DNA of 64,000 nt, from positions 1 through 64,000 of the forward strand of contig JANMHJ010000066.1 of NCBI GenBank assembly GCA_031375105.1, written 5' to 3'. Below, piece by piece: positions 16,294 to 25,944 of this stretch; the stretch's first letter is position 1; each line of letters opens with the position of its first letter. Source of the stretch: JANMDU01 sp031375105. Its GTDB lineage: Bacteria; Pseudomonadota; Gammaproteobacteria; Burkholderiales; Burkholderiaceae_C. The notes under the pieces were generated by a model. The model saw nothing but the letters and a program-made list of their open reading frames with translations, searched no databases and was not told the DNA's origin. The position numbers were made by a program, and so were the translations under genes.

Positions 16294-17472
16294 ATGTTGC
16301 TTAGTCTGGCCGGATGGCTGCAAGGCCTGTCTCCGGAATTTGGTTTTTTCCGGGTCTTCCAATACCTGACCTTTCGCGCTGTGATGGCGGCGATGACGGC
16401 GTTGCTTATTGGCTTGTTTGCCGGGCCGTGGGTGATTCGCTACCTCACCTCCCTCAAGATTGGCCAACCGATTCGCGGCTATGCGATGGAAAGCCACCTA
16501 GCAAAGAGCGGCACGCCCACGATGGGTGGTGTGTTGATTTTGATTTCGATTGCAATCTCTACCTTGTTGTGGTTTGACTGGACGAACCGCTTTGTATGGA
16601 TCGTGATGATCGTCACGCTAGGCTTTGGCGCGATTGGTTGGGTGGACGATTGGCGCAAGGTGGTCAACAAAGATCCAGAAGGTATGCGCAGCCGCGAGAA
16701 ATATTTTTGGCAATCGGTGGTTGGCTTGCTAGCTGCGCTGTATCTGGTGTTCAGCATTTCCGAGAGCAGCAATCTGCGTGTGGTGCAATTGTTCATCTCT
16801 TGGGTGCAATCGGGTTTTGATGTGAACTTACCGCCCAAGGCGGGCCTGCAAGTGCCCTTTTTCAAAGAGATCAGTTATCCGCTGGGTGTGTTTGGTTTTG
16901 TCATCATGACGTATCTGGTGATCGTGGGTTCGAGCAATGCGGTGAATCTCACCGACGGGCTTGATGGTTTGGCGATCATGCCAGTGGTGATGGTGGGCTC
17001 AGCGCTGGGCGTGTTTGCCTATGTGACGGGTAGCGCGGTGTATTCCAAATACCTGTTTTTTCCGCATATTCCTGGCTCGGGGGAGCTCTTGATTTTCTGC
17101 GCAGCTATGGCTGGTGCAGGCTTGGCATTTTTATGGTTCAACACGCATCCCGCGCAAGTATTTATGGGCGATGTGGGCGCGCTTGCGCTGGGCGGTGCAT
17201 TGGGCACGATTGCGGTGATCGTGCGACAAGAAATCGTGCTGGCGATCATGGGTGGCATTTTCGTGGTGGAGGCGTTGTCGGTGATGCTACAAGTGATGTA
17301 CTTCAAATACACGAAGAAAAAATACGGTGAAGGTCGGCGCATTTTGAAGATGGCGCCTTTACATCATCACTTTGAAAAATCGGGTTGGAAAGAGACGCAA
17401 GTGGTGGTTCGCTTTTGGATCATCACCATGTTGCTCTGCCTCGTGGGCTTATCCACACTGAAGTTGCGTTAG
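16294..17472 (+). CDS. mraY: Phospho-MurNAc-pentapeptide translocase MraY
   Basis: MraY transfers phospho-MurNAc-pentapeptide to undecaprenyl phosphate, giving lipid I. The 392-residue polytopic membrane protein shows the family motifs KSGTPTMGGVLI, NLTDGLDGLAIMP, FMGDVGALALGG and LHHHFEKSGWKE. A Shine-Dalgarno-like AAGGAGACGG precedes the ATG. Confidence 0.97.
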   Translation: MLLSLAGWLQGLSPEFGFFRVFQYLTFRAVMAAMTALLIGLFAGPWVIRYLTSLKIGQPIRGYAMESHLAKSGTPTMGGVLILISIAISTLLWFDWTNRFVWIVMIVTLGFGAIGWVDDWRKVVNKDPEGMRSREKYFWQSVVGLLAALYLVFSISESSNLRVVQLFISWVQSGFDVNLPPKAGLQVPFFKEISYPLGVFGFVIMTYLVIVGSSNAVNLTDGLDGLAIMPVVMVGSALGVFAYVTGSAVYSKYLFFPHIPGSGELLIFCAAMAGAGLAFLWFNTHPAQVFMGDVGALALGGALGTIAVIVRQEIVLAIMGGIFVVEALSVMLQVMYFKYTKKKYGEGRRILKMAPLHHHFEKSGWKETQVVVRFWIITMLLCLVGLSTLKLR

Positions 17473-17480
17473 GAATACGT

Positions 17481-18998
17481 GTGCAGAGTTTGCAAGATAC
17501 CCCTGTGTTGGTGCTCGGCCTAGGCGCTTCGGGCTTGGCCATGGCGCGTTGGTGTGCAAGGCTGCAGGCGCGCGTGACCGTTGTAGACACACGTGCTGAG
17601 CCACCGGGTTTGCAAAGTTTGCAAGCTGAATGGCCAGGTGTGGCTTTCAGGCGGGTTGACCAGTTGGGTGCGGACCTCGTTCAGAGCACAGGGATTCGTG
17701 CTGTTTGCCGAAGCCCAGGCTTGTCTCCGGCGGACATTGCTCCTGTTTTGGAAGCAGCCCGCGCAGCAGGATTAACGGTGTGGGGCGAGTTAGATCTATT
17801 CTCTATAGCACTTGAACAGCTCAAAACCACTGAATCTTACGCGCCGAAGATTCTTGCGATTACAGGCACGAATGGCAAGACCACAGTGACTTCACTTACC
17901 GGACAACTGGTCGAGCGCGCAGGAAAATCGGTCGCTGTTGCAGGCAACATTGGCCCGACCTTACTAGACACTTTGCAAACCCATATGGATGCGCAAACGC
18001 TGCCGCAAGTTTGGGTGTTGGAGTTGTCTAGCTTCCAGCTCGAGGGTGTGCAGGGCTTCATGCCCACGATGGGCACTGTGCTCAATCTCACGCAAGATCA
18101 TTTGGATTGGCATGGTGATATGGCCTCCTATGCTGCTGCCAAAGCACGTGTGTTTGGTGCGCACAGCGCGGATGCACCTGCCATGCTGCTTAACCGAGAC
18201 GATGTTGCGGTCTTGGCCATGCGCCCCGCGCTAATCAAAGGCAAATCGCAGCGCAGCGATCTCACATTTGGGCCTGACTTGCCGCAACGCCCCGGCGACT
18301 ATGGCCTTGAATCCGTGAGTGGTATGACTTGGCTGGTGCGCGCTCTGGAGGCAGATGAAACGCAAAAGCGGCGCAAAGGCGATGAAATAGAAATTCATCT
18401 ACAGCGCCTCATGCCTGCCGATGCGCTGCGTATTCGTGGCCGCCATAACGCGATGAATGCGCTGGCGGCTTTGGCGTTGGCCAGCGCTGCGGGTTGCCCG
18501 TTGAATGCCATGCTCTATGGTTTGCGCGAATATCTGGGCGAACCGCATCGTGTGGAATCGGTGGCGATCATTAGGGATGTTGAGTATTTTGATGACAGCA
18601 AAGGGACGAATGTAGGTGCAACAGCTGCGGCGCTAACCGGGCTGGGCGCAGAGCGAAAACTGGTTGTGATTTTGGGCGGCGACGGCAAAGGCCAGGATTT
18701 TTCGCCACTCGCGCAACCCGTATCGCTTCACGCGCGGGCCGTGCTGCTGATTGGGCGCGATGCACCATTGATTGAATTGGCTTTGCAAGGCTGCGCTGTG
18801 CCCGTTCATGCTGCAAGCACTTTAGAAGAGGCCGTTCAACTCGCAGCGCAATTGGCACATACGGGAGATGCAGTCTTGCTTTCGCCAGCTTGCGCCAGCT
18901 TTGATATGTTCAGAAGCTATGGCCATCGCGCGGAAGTGTTTCGTAAAGCGGTGCAAAAGTTAGCCGATGCGGCGGGTGTTGTGATGGAGGGGGCATGA
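17481..18998 (+). CDS. murD: UDP-MurNAc-L-alanine:D-glutamate ligase MurD
   Basis: MurD adds D-glutamate. From GTG 17481 the protein has 505 residues and begins MQSLQDTPVLVLGLGASGLAMARW, the family start; AGGA lies about seven bases upstream. A longer frame back to 17385 overlaps mraY and is rejected. The ATP motif GTNGKTT begins at about residue 129, LNLTQDHLDWH follows, and the C-terminal domain contains LSPACASFDMFRSYGHRAEVF. It overlaps ftsW by 4 bases. Confidence 0.96.
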   Translation: MQSLQDTPVLVLGLGASGLAMARWCARLQARVTVVDTRAEPPGLQSLQAEWPGVAFRRVDQLGADLVQSTGIRAVCRSPGLSPADIAPVLEAARAAGLTVWGELDLFSIALEQLKTTESYAPKILAITGTNGKTTVTSLTGQLVERAGKSVAVAGNIGPTLLDTLQTHMDAQTLPQVWVLELSSFQLEGVQGFMPTMGTVLNLTQDHLDWHGDMASYAAAKARVFGAHSADAPAMLLNRDDVAVLAMRPALIKGKSQRSDLTFGPDLPQRPGDYGLESVSGMTWLVRALEADETQKRRKGDEIEIHLQRLMPADALRIRGRHNAMNALAALALASAAGCPLNAMLYGLREYLGEPHRVESVAIIRDVEYFDDSKGTNVGATAAALTGLGAERKLVVILGGDGKGQDFSPLAQPVSLHARAVLLIGRDAPLIELALQGCAVPVHAASTLEEAVQLAAQLAHTGDAVLLSPACASFDMFRSYGHRAEVFRKAVQKLADAAGVVMEGA

Positions 18999-20260
18999 GC
19001 GATACAGCTGCTGGTGCAGGATGGCTCCATCGCTTCACGCAAAAGCTGCGAGGCCTGAGCTTGGCCGCCGCTGATGTATTGCCCGTGCGCACAAGCTATG
19101 GCGGTGGCTCGCATAGCGCTGCCAGCGTGATGGGTGTGGACAAAGCCTTGCTGTGGGCAATCATCACCTTGCTGATCTGGGGCACGGTGATGGTGTATTC
19201 CGCTTCGATTTCTCTGCCCGACAATCCGCGCTTTGCAAAATATGCGCACACGCACTTCCTCACGCGGCATATGTTTTCGCTGGTGATCGCAGTCAGTGTG
19301 TCATTGCTCACGTTTCAAATTTCAGTGAAGACTTGGGAGAAGGTCGCGCCATGGTTGTTTGTGGCTTCGCTTTTGCTATTGATCGCCGTGTTGATTCCAG
19401 GCATTGGCAAAGTGATCAATGGCGCACGTCGCTGGATATCTCTGGGTGTTATGAATTTTCAGCCTTCGGAGCTGGCCAAGTTTGCAGTGCTGCTCTACGC
19501 GGCGGATTACATGGTGCGCAAAATGGAGGTGAAAGAACGCTTCTTCCGCGCCGTGCTACCGATGGCTGTGGCGATTGGCGTGGTGGGCTTGCTTCTGCTG
19601 GCTGAACCCGATATGGGTGCTTTCATGGTGATTGCTGTGATTGCAATGGGCATCTTGTTTCTTGGCGGCGTGAATGCCCGGATGTTTTTCTTGATCGCGG
19701 CGGTGATGGTGTTGGCCTTTACCATGATGGTGTGGTTTTCAGATTGGCGACGCGAGCGGATTTTTGCTTACCTCAATCCCTGGGACGAAAAGCACGCGCT
19801 GGGTAAAGGCTATCAACTTTCACACGCTTTGATTGCGATTGGCCGTGGTGAGATTTTTGGTGTGGGTTTGGGCGGCAGTGTTGAAAAACTGCATTGGCTG
19901 CCTGAGGCGCATACAGATTTTCTGCTGGCAGTGATCGGTGAAGAATTCGGTTTGATCGGCGTATTGTTGATCATTGGCATCTTCTTCTGGATCACGCGCC
20001 GCATCATGCATATTGGCCGTCAGGCGATTGCGCTGGATCGCGTGTTCGCAGGCCTAGTGGCGCAAGGTGTGGGTATTTGGATAGGTTTTCAGGCCTTCAT
20101 CAACATGGGTGTGAATCTAGGTGCGTTACCAACCAAGGGCTTGACGCTGCCATTGATGAGCTATGGCGGCTCGGCTATTTTGATGAATCTGGTGGCACTG
20201 GCGGTGGTGATGCGGATCGACTATGAGAACAAGCAGCTCATGCGTGGAGGCCGTGCATGA
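18995..20260 (+). CDS. ftsW: Septal peptidoglycan polymerase FtsW
   Basis: FtsW is the SEDS-family glycosyltransferase that works with FtsI at the septum. The 421-residue protein has a cytoplasmic N-terminal part of about 45 residues and multiple transmembrane helices, with typical SEDS segments NGARRWISLGVMNFQPSELAK, AEPDMGAFMV and PTKGLTLPLMSYGGSA. It overlaps murG by 4 bases. Confidence 0.96.
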   Translation: MSDTAAGAGWLHRFTQKLRGLSLAAADVLPVRTSYGGGSHSAASVMGVDKALLWAIITLLIWGTVMVYSASISLPDNPRFAKYAHTHFLTRHMFSLVIAVSVSLLTFQISVKTWEKVAPWLFVASLLLLIAVLIPGIGKVINGARRWISLGVMNFQPSELAKFAVLLYAADYMVRKMEVKERFFRAVLPMAVAIGVVGLLLLAEPDMGAFMVIAVIAMGILFLGGVNARMFFLIAAVMVLAFTMMVWFSDWRRERIFAYLNPWDEKHALGKGYQLSHALIAIGRGEIFGVGLGGSVEKLHWLPEAHTDFLLAVIGEEFGLIGVLLIIGIFFWITRRIMHIGRQAIALDRVFAGLVAQGVGIWIGFQAFINMGVNLGALPTKGLTLPLMSYGGSAILMNLVALAVVMRIDYENKQLMRGGRA

Positions 20261-21318
20261 AGACGGCACTGATCATGGCGGGCGGCACGGGTGGCCATAT
20301 TTTCCCCGGCTTGGCCGTGGCCGAAGCATTGCGCGAAAAAGGCTGGAAGGTGCATTGGCTGGGTGGGCCAAACAGCATGGAATCTCGCCTGGTGCCGCCT
20401 CGCGGCTTTGCTTATGAGGAAATTGATTTCTCGGGTGTTCGTGGAAAAGGGTTCTTCACGCTGGCTCTTTTGCCGCTGCGCTTACTCAAGGCTTTTTGGC
20501 AGAGCCTTCAGGTCGTGCGACGGGTCAAGCCCGATGTGGTGCTGGGGCTGGGTGGTTACATTACTTTTCCTGCTGGCATGATGGCAGCGCTCTTGGGCAA
20601 GCCGCTGATTTTGCACGAGCAAAACTCAGTGGCTGGCATGGCCAACAAAGTGCTCGCTGGCGTGGCAGATCTGGTGCTCACCACCTTTCCCGGTGTGTTT
20701 GCCAAAGGCGATTGGATCGGCAATCCGCTACGCAAAGAGTTTTTGGAGCAAGCACCTCCCGAGCAGCGTTTTGCCCATCGAAGCGGGCGGATGAAATTGC
20801 TGATTGTTGGCGGTAGCTTGGGTGCGAAGGCGCTCAACGATACGATCCCACAAGCGCTGGCCATGATTCCCGAAGAGCAACGGCCCCACGTGATTCACCA
20901 AGGCGGAGAAAAACAGATCGAGCAATTGCGAGCGAACTACGCTGCGGCGGGCGTACAAGCCGAGCTCACACCTTTCATCGCCAATACGGCGCAGGCCTTT
21001 GCCGATGCAGATTTGGTGATTTGCCGCGCGGGTGCTTCTACCGTTGCTGAAATTGCTGCTGTCGGTGCGCCAGCGGTATTCGTACCTTTCCCGTTTGCTG
21101 TAGACGATCACCAAACAGCCAACGCGAAATTCTTGAGCGATCAAGGCGCAGCCACCTTACTGCCGCAGACGCAGTTAACGCCTGAAGTCATTGTCAAATT
21201 GCTATCAAATTCAGAGCGAACTATGCATTATTTACAAGGGCAGATGGCCTATTCTTTAAGAAAGACCGATGCTACAGAGCAAGTAGTGCGCGCCTGCGAG
21301 CTGCTGGTAGGAACATAA
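20257..21318 (+). CDS. murG: Lipid II synthase MurG
   Basis: MurG adds GlcNAc to lipid I. The 353-residue protein has the N-terminal GGTGGHIFPGLAVA loop, HEQNSVAGMANK, VGGSLGAKALND and the C-domain donor site segment CRAGASTVAEIAAVGAPAVFVP. Residues about 315-336 (LLSNSERTMHYLQGQMAYSLRK) are encoded by a clear copy of the palindromic repeat, yet the overall length and the following TDATEQVV motif are normal, so the repeat overlies canonical sequence rather than extending it. Confidence 0.96.
   Translation: MKTALIMAGGTGGHIFPGLAVAEALREKGWKVHWLGGPNSMESRLVPPRGFAYEEIDFSGVRGKGFFTLALLPLRLLKAFWQSLQVVRRVKPDVVLGLGGYITFPAGMMAALLGKPLILHEQNSVAGMANKVLAGVADLVLTTFPGVFAKGDWIGNPLRKEFLEQAPPEQRFAHRSGRMKLLIVGGSLGAKALNDTIPQALAMIPEEQRPHVIHQGGEKQIEQLRANYAAAGVQAELTPFIANTAQAFADADLVICRAGASTVAEIAAVGAPAVFVPFPFAVDDHQTANAKFLSDQGAATLLPQTQLTPEVIVKLLSNSERTMHYLQGQMAYSLRKTDATEQVVRACELLVGT
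21201..21264 (+). repeat. Palindromic repeat, copy R4, inside murG
   Basis: Full-length copy: head GCTATCAAATTCAGAGC, then GAACTATGCATTATTTACAA, hairpin GGGCAGATGGCC, then TATTCTTTAAGAAAG. It agrees along its whole length with R15 and R6. Confidence 0.8.
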
Positions 21319-21319
21319 A

Positions 21320-22753
21320 ATGAAACACGCCATTCGACATATACACTTTGTGGGTATCGGCGGCTCGGGCATGAGCGGCATTGCTGAGGTGTTGCTCAAT
21401 CTGGGCTACCAAGTCTCGGGCTCTGATCTGAGCGACGGCGCAGTGTTACAGCGCCTTCAAAGCTTAGGCATCCAAACTGCGGTGGGCCATGCCGCGAGCC
21501 ACATCGCTGCGGCAGACTGCATCGTGACGTCCACGGCTGTGAAAGATGACAACCCAGAGGTATTGGCTGCACGAGAAAAGCGCATTCCCATCGTGCCCAG
21601 AGCGGTGATGCTGGCTGAGCTGATGCGTATGAAGCAAGGCATAGCGATTGCAGGCACACACGGCAAAACCACAACCACCTCGTTGGTGGCCAGCGTGCTT
21701 GCCGAGGCAGGGCTGGATCCAACCTTTGTGATTGGCGGTCGGCTCAATAGTGCGGGTACGAATGCCAAGCTGGGCTCGGGGCAATTCATCGTGGTGGAAG
21801 CAGACGAGTCCGATGCCTCTTTTCTCAATTTATTGCCTGTGATGGCCACGATCACCAATATCGATGCAGATCACATGGACACCTATGGTCAGAGCCTGGA
21901 CAAGCTCAAGGCCGCGTTTATTGATTTTCTGCACCGCATGCCGTTTTATGGCGCGGCGGTGCTGTGTGTAGACGATCCCGGTGTGCGCAGCATCATGGCG
22001 CAGGTTGCGCGGCCTATCACCACCTATGGGCTGGATGAGGCGGCGCAGGTGCGTGCAGTGAATGTGCAGGCCGCAGATGGGCAGATGCATTTCACTGTTC
22101 TGCGCCGCAACGGTGTGACTTTGCCAGATATGCCAATCACTTTGAATTTGCCCGGCGATCACAACGTGCGCAATGCTTTGGCCGCGATTGCGATTGCGAC
22201 AGAGTTGGATGTGCCTGATGCTGCAATCCAGAAAGCACTGGCTGATTTCAAGGGCGTGGGGCGGCGCTTTCAGAGCTATGGCGATATACCCGTCAAACCA
22301 GACAACGGTAGCGGTGTGTTTAGAGTGATTGACGATTATGGTCACCATCCGGTGGAGATGGCTGCCACGCTGGCAGCGGCGCGGGGTGCGTTCAAAGGAA
22401 GGCGCATTGTGTTGGCCTTCCAGCCGCATCGCTACAGTCGCACGCGTGATTGCTTTGAAGATTTCGTCAAAGTGCTGGGCGATGCAGATTTGGTGCTGCT
22501 CTCTGAGGTGTATGCCGCAGGCGAAGCACCGATTGTGGCTGCGGACGGGCGAGCGCTCACTCGGGCGTTGCGGGTGGCGGGCAAGGTGGAGCCCGTGTTT
22601 GTGGATGAGATTGAAGCCATGCCGCAGGCGGTGATGGATGCCGTACGGGATGGTGATGTGGTCATTTGCATGGGCGCAGGTTCGATCGGGGCTGTGCCGG
22701 GCAAACTAGCTGCTACGCAAATAATAGCAAAAACACCACAAAAAATAGCTTGA
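21320..22753 (+). CDS. murC: UDP-MurNAc:L-alanine ligase MurC
   Basis: MurC starts peptide stem assembly by adding L-Ala. The 477-residue protein has the N-terminal HFVGIGGSGMSGIAEVL, the ATP motif GTHGKTTTT starting at 112, and DDYGHHPVEMAATLAAAR in the C-terminal half. The last dozen residues (AATQIIAKTPQKIA) are coded by AT-rich sequence that resembles a partial palindromic repeat in reverse orientation, so the tail is probably not functional. Confidence 0.96.
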   Translation: MKHAIRHIHFVGIGGSGMSGIAEVLLNLGYQVSGSDLSDGAVLQRLQSLGIQTAVGHAASHIAAADCIVTSTAVKDDNPEVLAAREKRIPIVPRAVMLAELMRMKQGIAIAGTHGKTTTTSLVASVLAEAGLDPTFVIGGRLNSAGTNAKLGSGQFIVVEADESDASFLNLLPVMATITNIDADHMDTYGQSLDKLKAAFIDFLHRMPFYGAAVLCVDDPGVRSIMAQVARPITTYGLDEAAQVRAVNVQAADGQMHFTVLRRNGVTLPDMPITLNLPGDHNVRNALAAIAIATELDVPDAAIQKALADFKGVGRRFQSYGDIPVKPDNGSGVFRVIDDYGHHPVEMAATLAAARGAFKGRRIVLAFQPHRYSRTRDCFEDFVKVLGDADLVLLSEVYAAGEAPIVAADGRALTRALRVAGKVEPVFVDEIEAMPQAVMDAVRDGDVVICMGAGSIGAVPGKLAATQIIAKTPQKIA

Positions 22754-22764
22754 AAATGAAATAT

Positions 22765-22820
22765 GCTACTAAATTAGGAGCAAATTGCGTAATAATGGCG
22801 CGGAATGGCACTTTAAAAAG
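22765..22820 (+). repeat. Palindromic repeat, copy R5, murC-ddl gap
   Basis: Head GCTACTAAATTAGGAGC, then AAATTGCGTAATAATGGCGC and GGAATGGCACTTTAAAAAG, ending exactly one base before the ddl ATG. It includes an AGGAG and a TTG that could initiate ddl 12 codons earlier. Confidence 0.65.
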
Positions 22821-23759
22821 ATGAGCAAATTCGGAAAAATCGCAGTGTTGTTCGGAGGCTCTTCCTCTGAGAGAGAAGTCTCGCTCATGTCCGGTCAGGG
22901 CGTGTTGGCGGCTTTGACTTCGCGCGGTTTGGATGCGCATGCTTTTGATCCCGCACAGCATGATTTGGCAGATTTGAAAAAAGTAGGGTTCGAGCGCTGC
23001 TTCATCGCTTTGCATGGCCGCCATGGCGAAGATGGTACGGTTCAGGGTGCGCTCGAATTGTTGGGTATCCCCTACACTGGCTCAGGCGTGATGGCCTCCA
23101 GTGTGGCAATTGACAAAATCATGACCAAGCGCATCTGGCGTTTTGAGGGCTTGCCCACACCAGATTGGCGCTTGGTGCGCAGCGGCTCAGAGACGCAGCA
23201 GGCGTTGCAGGTGCTCGGTAGCCCCATGATTGTGAAACCTGCGCGTGAAGGCTCCACGATTGGTTTGGCCAAAATCACAGAAGCGAGCCAATGCGATGCA
23301 GCCTATGCGCTGGCTGCGCGGCATGACGACATGGTGTTGTGTGAGCAGTACATCCAAGGAGATGAAGTGACCTGCCCAGTGATGGGTGAGGGCAGCGATG
23401 CGCGCGCATTGCCAGTGATTCGCATTGTTGCTCCTGGTGGCAATTATGACTATCACAACAAATATTTTGGCGAGGAGACAAAATACATCGTGCCCTGTGG
23501 CTTGCCTGAAGGTGAAGAGGTGGCCATTCAAGTTTTGGTGCTTCAAGCCTATCGCACACTGGGTTGCCGTGGCTGGGCACGCGCTGACGTGATGATTGAT
23601 GCGACCACACGCAAGCCCTATTTACTGGAGATCAACACCTCACCCGGTATGACGAGTCATTCCCTCGTTCCCATGTCGGCCCGAGCTGCGGGCATCAGCT
23701 ATGAGCAGTTGTGCGAAGACGTGTTGGCAATGGCATCATTGGATGGAGCACGCTCATGA
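22821..23759 (+). CDS. ddl: D-alanine:D-alanine ligase
   Basis: Ddl makes the D-Ala-D-Ala used by MurF. The 312-residue protein begins MSKFGKIAVLFGGSSSEREVSLMSGQG, the usual start. ALHGRHGEDGTVQGALELLGIPYTGSG and the C-terminal EINTSPGMTSHSLVP with the metal-binding Glu and Asn are present. A TTG at 22785 with AGGAG five bases upstream could add 12 residues, all coded by repeat R5; I prefer the ATG. It overlaps ftsQ by 4 bases. Confidence 0.95.
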   Translation: MSKFGKIAVLFGGSSSEREVSLMSGQGVLAALTSRGLDAHAFDPAQHDLADLKKVGFERCFIALHGRHGEDGTVQGALELLGIPYTGSGVMASSVAIDKIMTKRIWRFEGLPTPDWRLVRSGSETQQALQVLGSPMIVKPAREGSTIGLAKITEASQCDAAYALAARHDDMVLCEQYIQGDEVTCPVMGEGSDARALPVIRIVAPGGNYDYHNKYFGEETKYIVPCGLPEGEEVAIQVLVLQAYRTLGCRGWARADVMIDATTRKPYLLEINTSPGMTSHSLVPMSARAAGISYEQLCEDVLAMASLDGARS

Positions 23760-24583
23760 ACATGGCTGCCAATCTGTCTGCCATGGGAAACGAAAGTGCA
23801 GGCGCTGCACTGCCCATGGATGTGCGCTTGATGAACATCGCTGCTGTTTTTCTCGGCCTAGCGACTTGTGTCGTGAGCATCGGTTTGGCCGGGCGCTGGG
23901 CGCTGGCTCATCCCGTATTTGCAGTGTCGCGCATCGTGGTGGAGGGCGACACTGCGCATCACAACGCACTGACCTTGAAGGCCAATGTGGGTGCACGCAT
24001 CAGTGGTAACTTCTTCACGCTTGATCTGGCGCAGGCGCGCAGTGTGTTTGAGGCAGTGCCTTGGGTGCGCCGCGCAACGGTGCGCCGCGAGTTTCCCAAT
24101 CGCTTGCGTGTGACGCTCGAAGAGCATCGCAGCAGCGGGTTTTGGGGCGCAGAGAGCGAATCTCGCATGGTCAACAGCTTGGGCGAAGTATTTGAAGCCA
24201 ACGCGGGCGATGCAGAGAGCGAGGAGTTGCCACGCTTGGTGGGCTCCGAGGGACAATCGGTTGCCGTTTTAGGTATGTACCGACAGCTTGCAAAGATCAT
24301 GCAGCCTCTGGATGTGGTGATCGAGCAATTGGAGTTGAGTGGTCGGGGCGCATGGCGCATGCAATTGGACACTGGGGCTCAGATGGAGCTGGGCAGAGGT
24401 AGTTCGGAGGAGGTGCAGGTGCGCTTGCAAAAATTTCTGAATACGCACAAACAGGTGCTCGCGTCTTACCAGCGCTCTGGTTTTGATCGCATTGAGTCGG
24501 TGGATTTGCGGCACGGAGATGGTTATGCCATCCGTTTGCGCGGTGTTTCCACCGTCGTCCAAGCGACAGCTGAAAAGAAATAG
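23756..24583 (+). CDS. ftsQ: Cell division protein FtsQ
   Basis: FtsQ is a bitopic protein linking early and late divisome parts. From ATG 23756 it has 275 residues, with a short cytoplasmic tail, a transmembrane segment at about 29-45 (IAAVFLGLATCVVSIGL), a POTRA domain starting FAVSRIVVEGDTAHHNALTL, and the FtsQ beta domain (VPWVRRATVRREFPNRLRVTLEEH). The longer frame back to 23711 lies within ddl. Confidence 0.94.
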   Translation: MNMAANLSAMGNESAGAALPMDVRLMNIAAVFLGLATCVVSIGLAGRWALAHPVFAVSRIVVEGDTAHHNALTLKANVGARISGNFFTLDLAQARSVFEAVPWVRRATVRREFPNRLRVTLEEHRSSGFWGAESESRMVNSLGEVFEANAGDAESEELPRLVGSEGQSVAVLGMYRQLAKIMQPLDVVIEQLELSGRGAWRMQLDTGAQMELGRGSSEEVQVRLQKFLNTHKQVLASYQRSGFDRIESVDLRHGDGYAIRLRGVSTVVQATAEKK

Positions 24584-24591
24584 AGGCAAAG

Positions 24592-25821
24592 ATGGCAAAA
24601 GAATACAAAGATCTCGTCGTGGGTTTAGATATCGGTACCTCCAAAGTGATGGTGGTGGTGGCTGAGGTGTTGGCAGGCGGCGAGCTGAAGCTGGCTGGTC
24701 TGGGGGTGTCTGCAGGCAATGGCCTCAAACGTGGCGTGGTGGTGAACATTGATGCCACCGTGCATAGCATTCAACAGGCTTTGAAAGAAGCCGAACTGAT
24801 GGCCGATTGCAAAATCAGCCGCGTCTACACCGGCATCACGGGAAGCCATATTCGCGGAATCAATTCCAGCGGCATGGTGGCGGTGAAAGACCGCGAAGTA
24901 TCGGCGGCGGATGTGGCGCGTGTCGTGGAAACGGCCAAGGCGATCAATATTTCTACTGACCAGCGCTTGCTACTGGTGGAGCCACAAGAATTTGTGATTG
25001 ATGGACAGGATGTGCGCGAGCCTATAGGCATGAGTGGTATCCGCTTGGAGGCCAAGATTCACTTGGTGACAGGGGCGCAAAGTGCGGCGGAAAATATCAT
25101 CAAATGCGTGCGCCGCTGCGGTTTGGAAGTAGAGCAACTGATGCTCAATCCCCATGCTTCGAGCAAAGCGGTGCTCACCGAAGATGAAAAAGATTTGGGC
25201 GTGGCGATGGTGGACATCGGCGCAGGCACAACCGATGTGGCCATTTTCACCGGCGGTGCGATTCGTCACACAGCGGTGATTCCGATTGCAGGCGATTTGA
25301 TCACCAGCGATATTGCCATGGCGCTGCGCACACCCACGAAAGACGCAGAAGAGATCAAGGTGGAAAGCGGCTTTGCCAAGCAACTTCTGGCTGATCCGCA
25401 GACACAGGTGGAAGTGCCGGGCTTGGGTGACCGCGCTCCGCGCATGCTGGGCAAGCAAGCTTTGGCGGGCGTGATTGAGCCTCGCGTGGAGGAGATTTAT
25501 CAGCTCGTATTGCAGGTCATTCGCGAATCGGGCTATGAAGAAGTCTTGTCTTCTGGCATTGTGATCACAGGCGGCAGCGCGATGATGCCCGGTATGGTGG
25601 AGTTGGGCGAAGACATTTTCCTTAAACCCGTGCGCCGAGGTTTGCCGCAATACAGCGCCGCTCTTGCCGACATGGTGGCTCAGCCCCGCGCAGCGACAGT
25701 AATGGGGCTTCTCGAAGAGGCTCGCATGGCGCGTATGCGTGGCTATAAGGTGGCGCAAAAGAATGGTTCGGTGCAAACCGCTTTCTCCCGTTTTAAAGAT
25801 TTCGTGGTGGGGAATTTCTGA
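24592..25821 (+). CDS. ftsA: Cell division protein FtsA
   Basis: FtsA is the actin-like protein tethering FtsZ to the membrane. The 409-residue protein shows the phosphate motifs VVGLDIGTSKVMVVVAE at 10-26 and MVDIGAGTTDVAIF near 207-220, plus GIVITGGSAMMPGM. The C-terminal amphipathic helix FSRFKDFVVGNF would bind the membrane. A long antisense frame over this gene is a coding shadow. Confidence 0.97.
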   Translation: MAKEYKDLVVGLDIGTSKVMVVVAEVLAGGELKLAGLGVSAGNGLKRGVVVNIDATVHSIQQALKEAELMADCKISRVYTGITGSHIRGINSSGMVAVKDREVSAADVARVVETAKAINISTDQRLLLVEPQEFVIDGQDVREPIGMSGIRLEAKIHLVTGAQSAAENIIKCVRRCGLEVEQLMLNPHASSKAVLTEDEKDLGVAMVDIGAGTTDVAIFTGGAIRHTAVIPIAGDLITSDIAMALRTPTKDAEEIKVESGFAKQLLADPQTQVEVPGLGDRAPRMLGKQALAGVIEPRVEEIYQLVLQVIRESGYEEVLSSGIVITGGSAMMPGMVELGEDIFLKPVRRGLPQYSAALADMVAQPRAATVMGLLEEARMARMRGYKVAQKNGSVQTAFSRFKDFVVGNF

Positions 25822-25944
25822 CCATGTTCCACAAACTTTATCTTGCAGGCGCGAGCCCGCCTCGCTTGCCAGGCGCAGGCCCCGGCCATCAGCCACACAT
25901 TTACACACACCGACTTGAAACATACACACTGAAGGAGATATCAC
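25822..25944 (+). promoter_or_regulatory. ftsA-ftsZ intergenic region with strong ftsZ ribosome binding site
   Basis: This 123-base gap is the largest within the cluster between mraZ and ftsZ. It ends in AAGGAGATATCACATG, a near-perfect Shine-Dalgarno with good spacing, suited to the high FtsZ level needed. A local ftsZ promoter is plausible, but no convincing -35/-10 pair was found. Confidence 0.5.

Noticed and set aside
17795..17850. Possible further palindromic repeat in murD
   Set aside because: Only the CTATAGC part of the head resembles the family; core and hairpins are absent, and the protein segment looks ordinary for MurD.
23711..23755. Earlier start for ftsQ
   Set aside because: The extension lies wholly in ddl, and the ATG at 23756 overlapping the ddl stop fits the cluster pattern.
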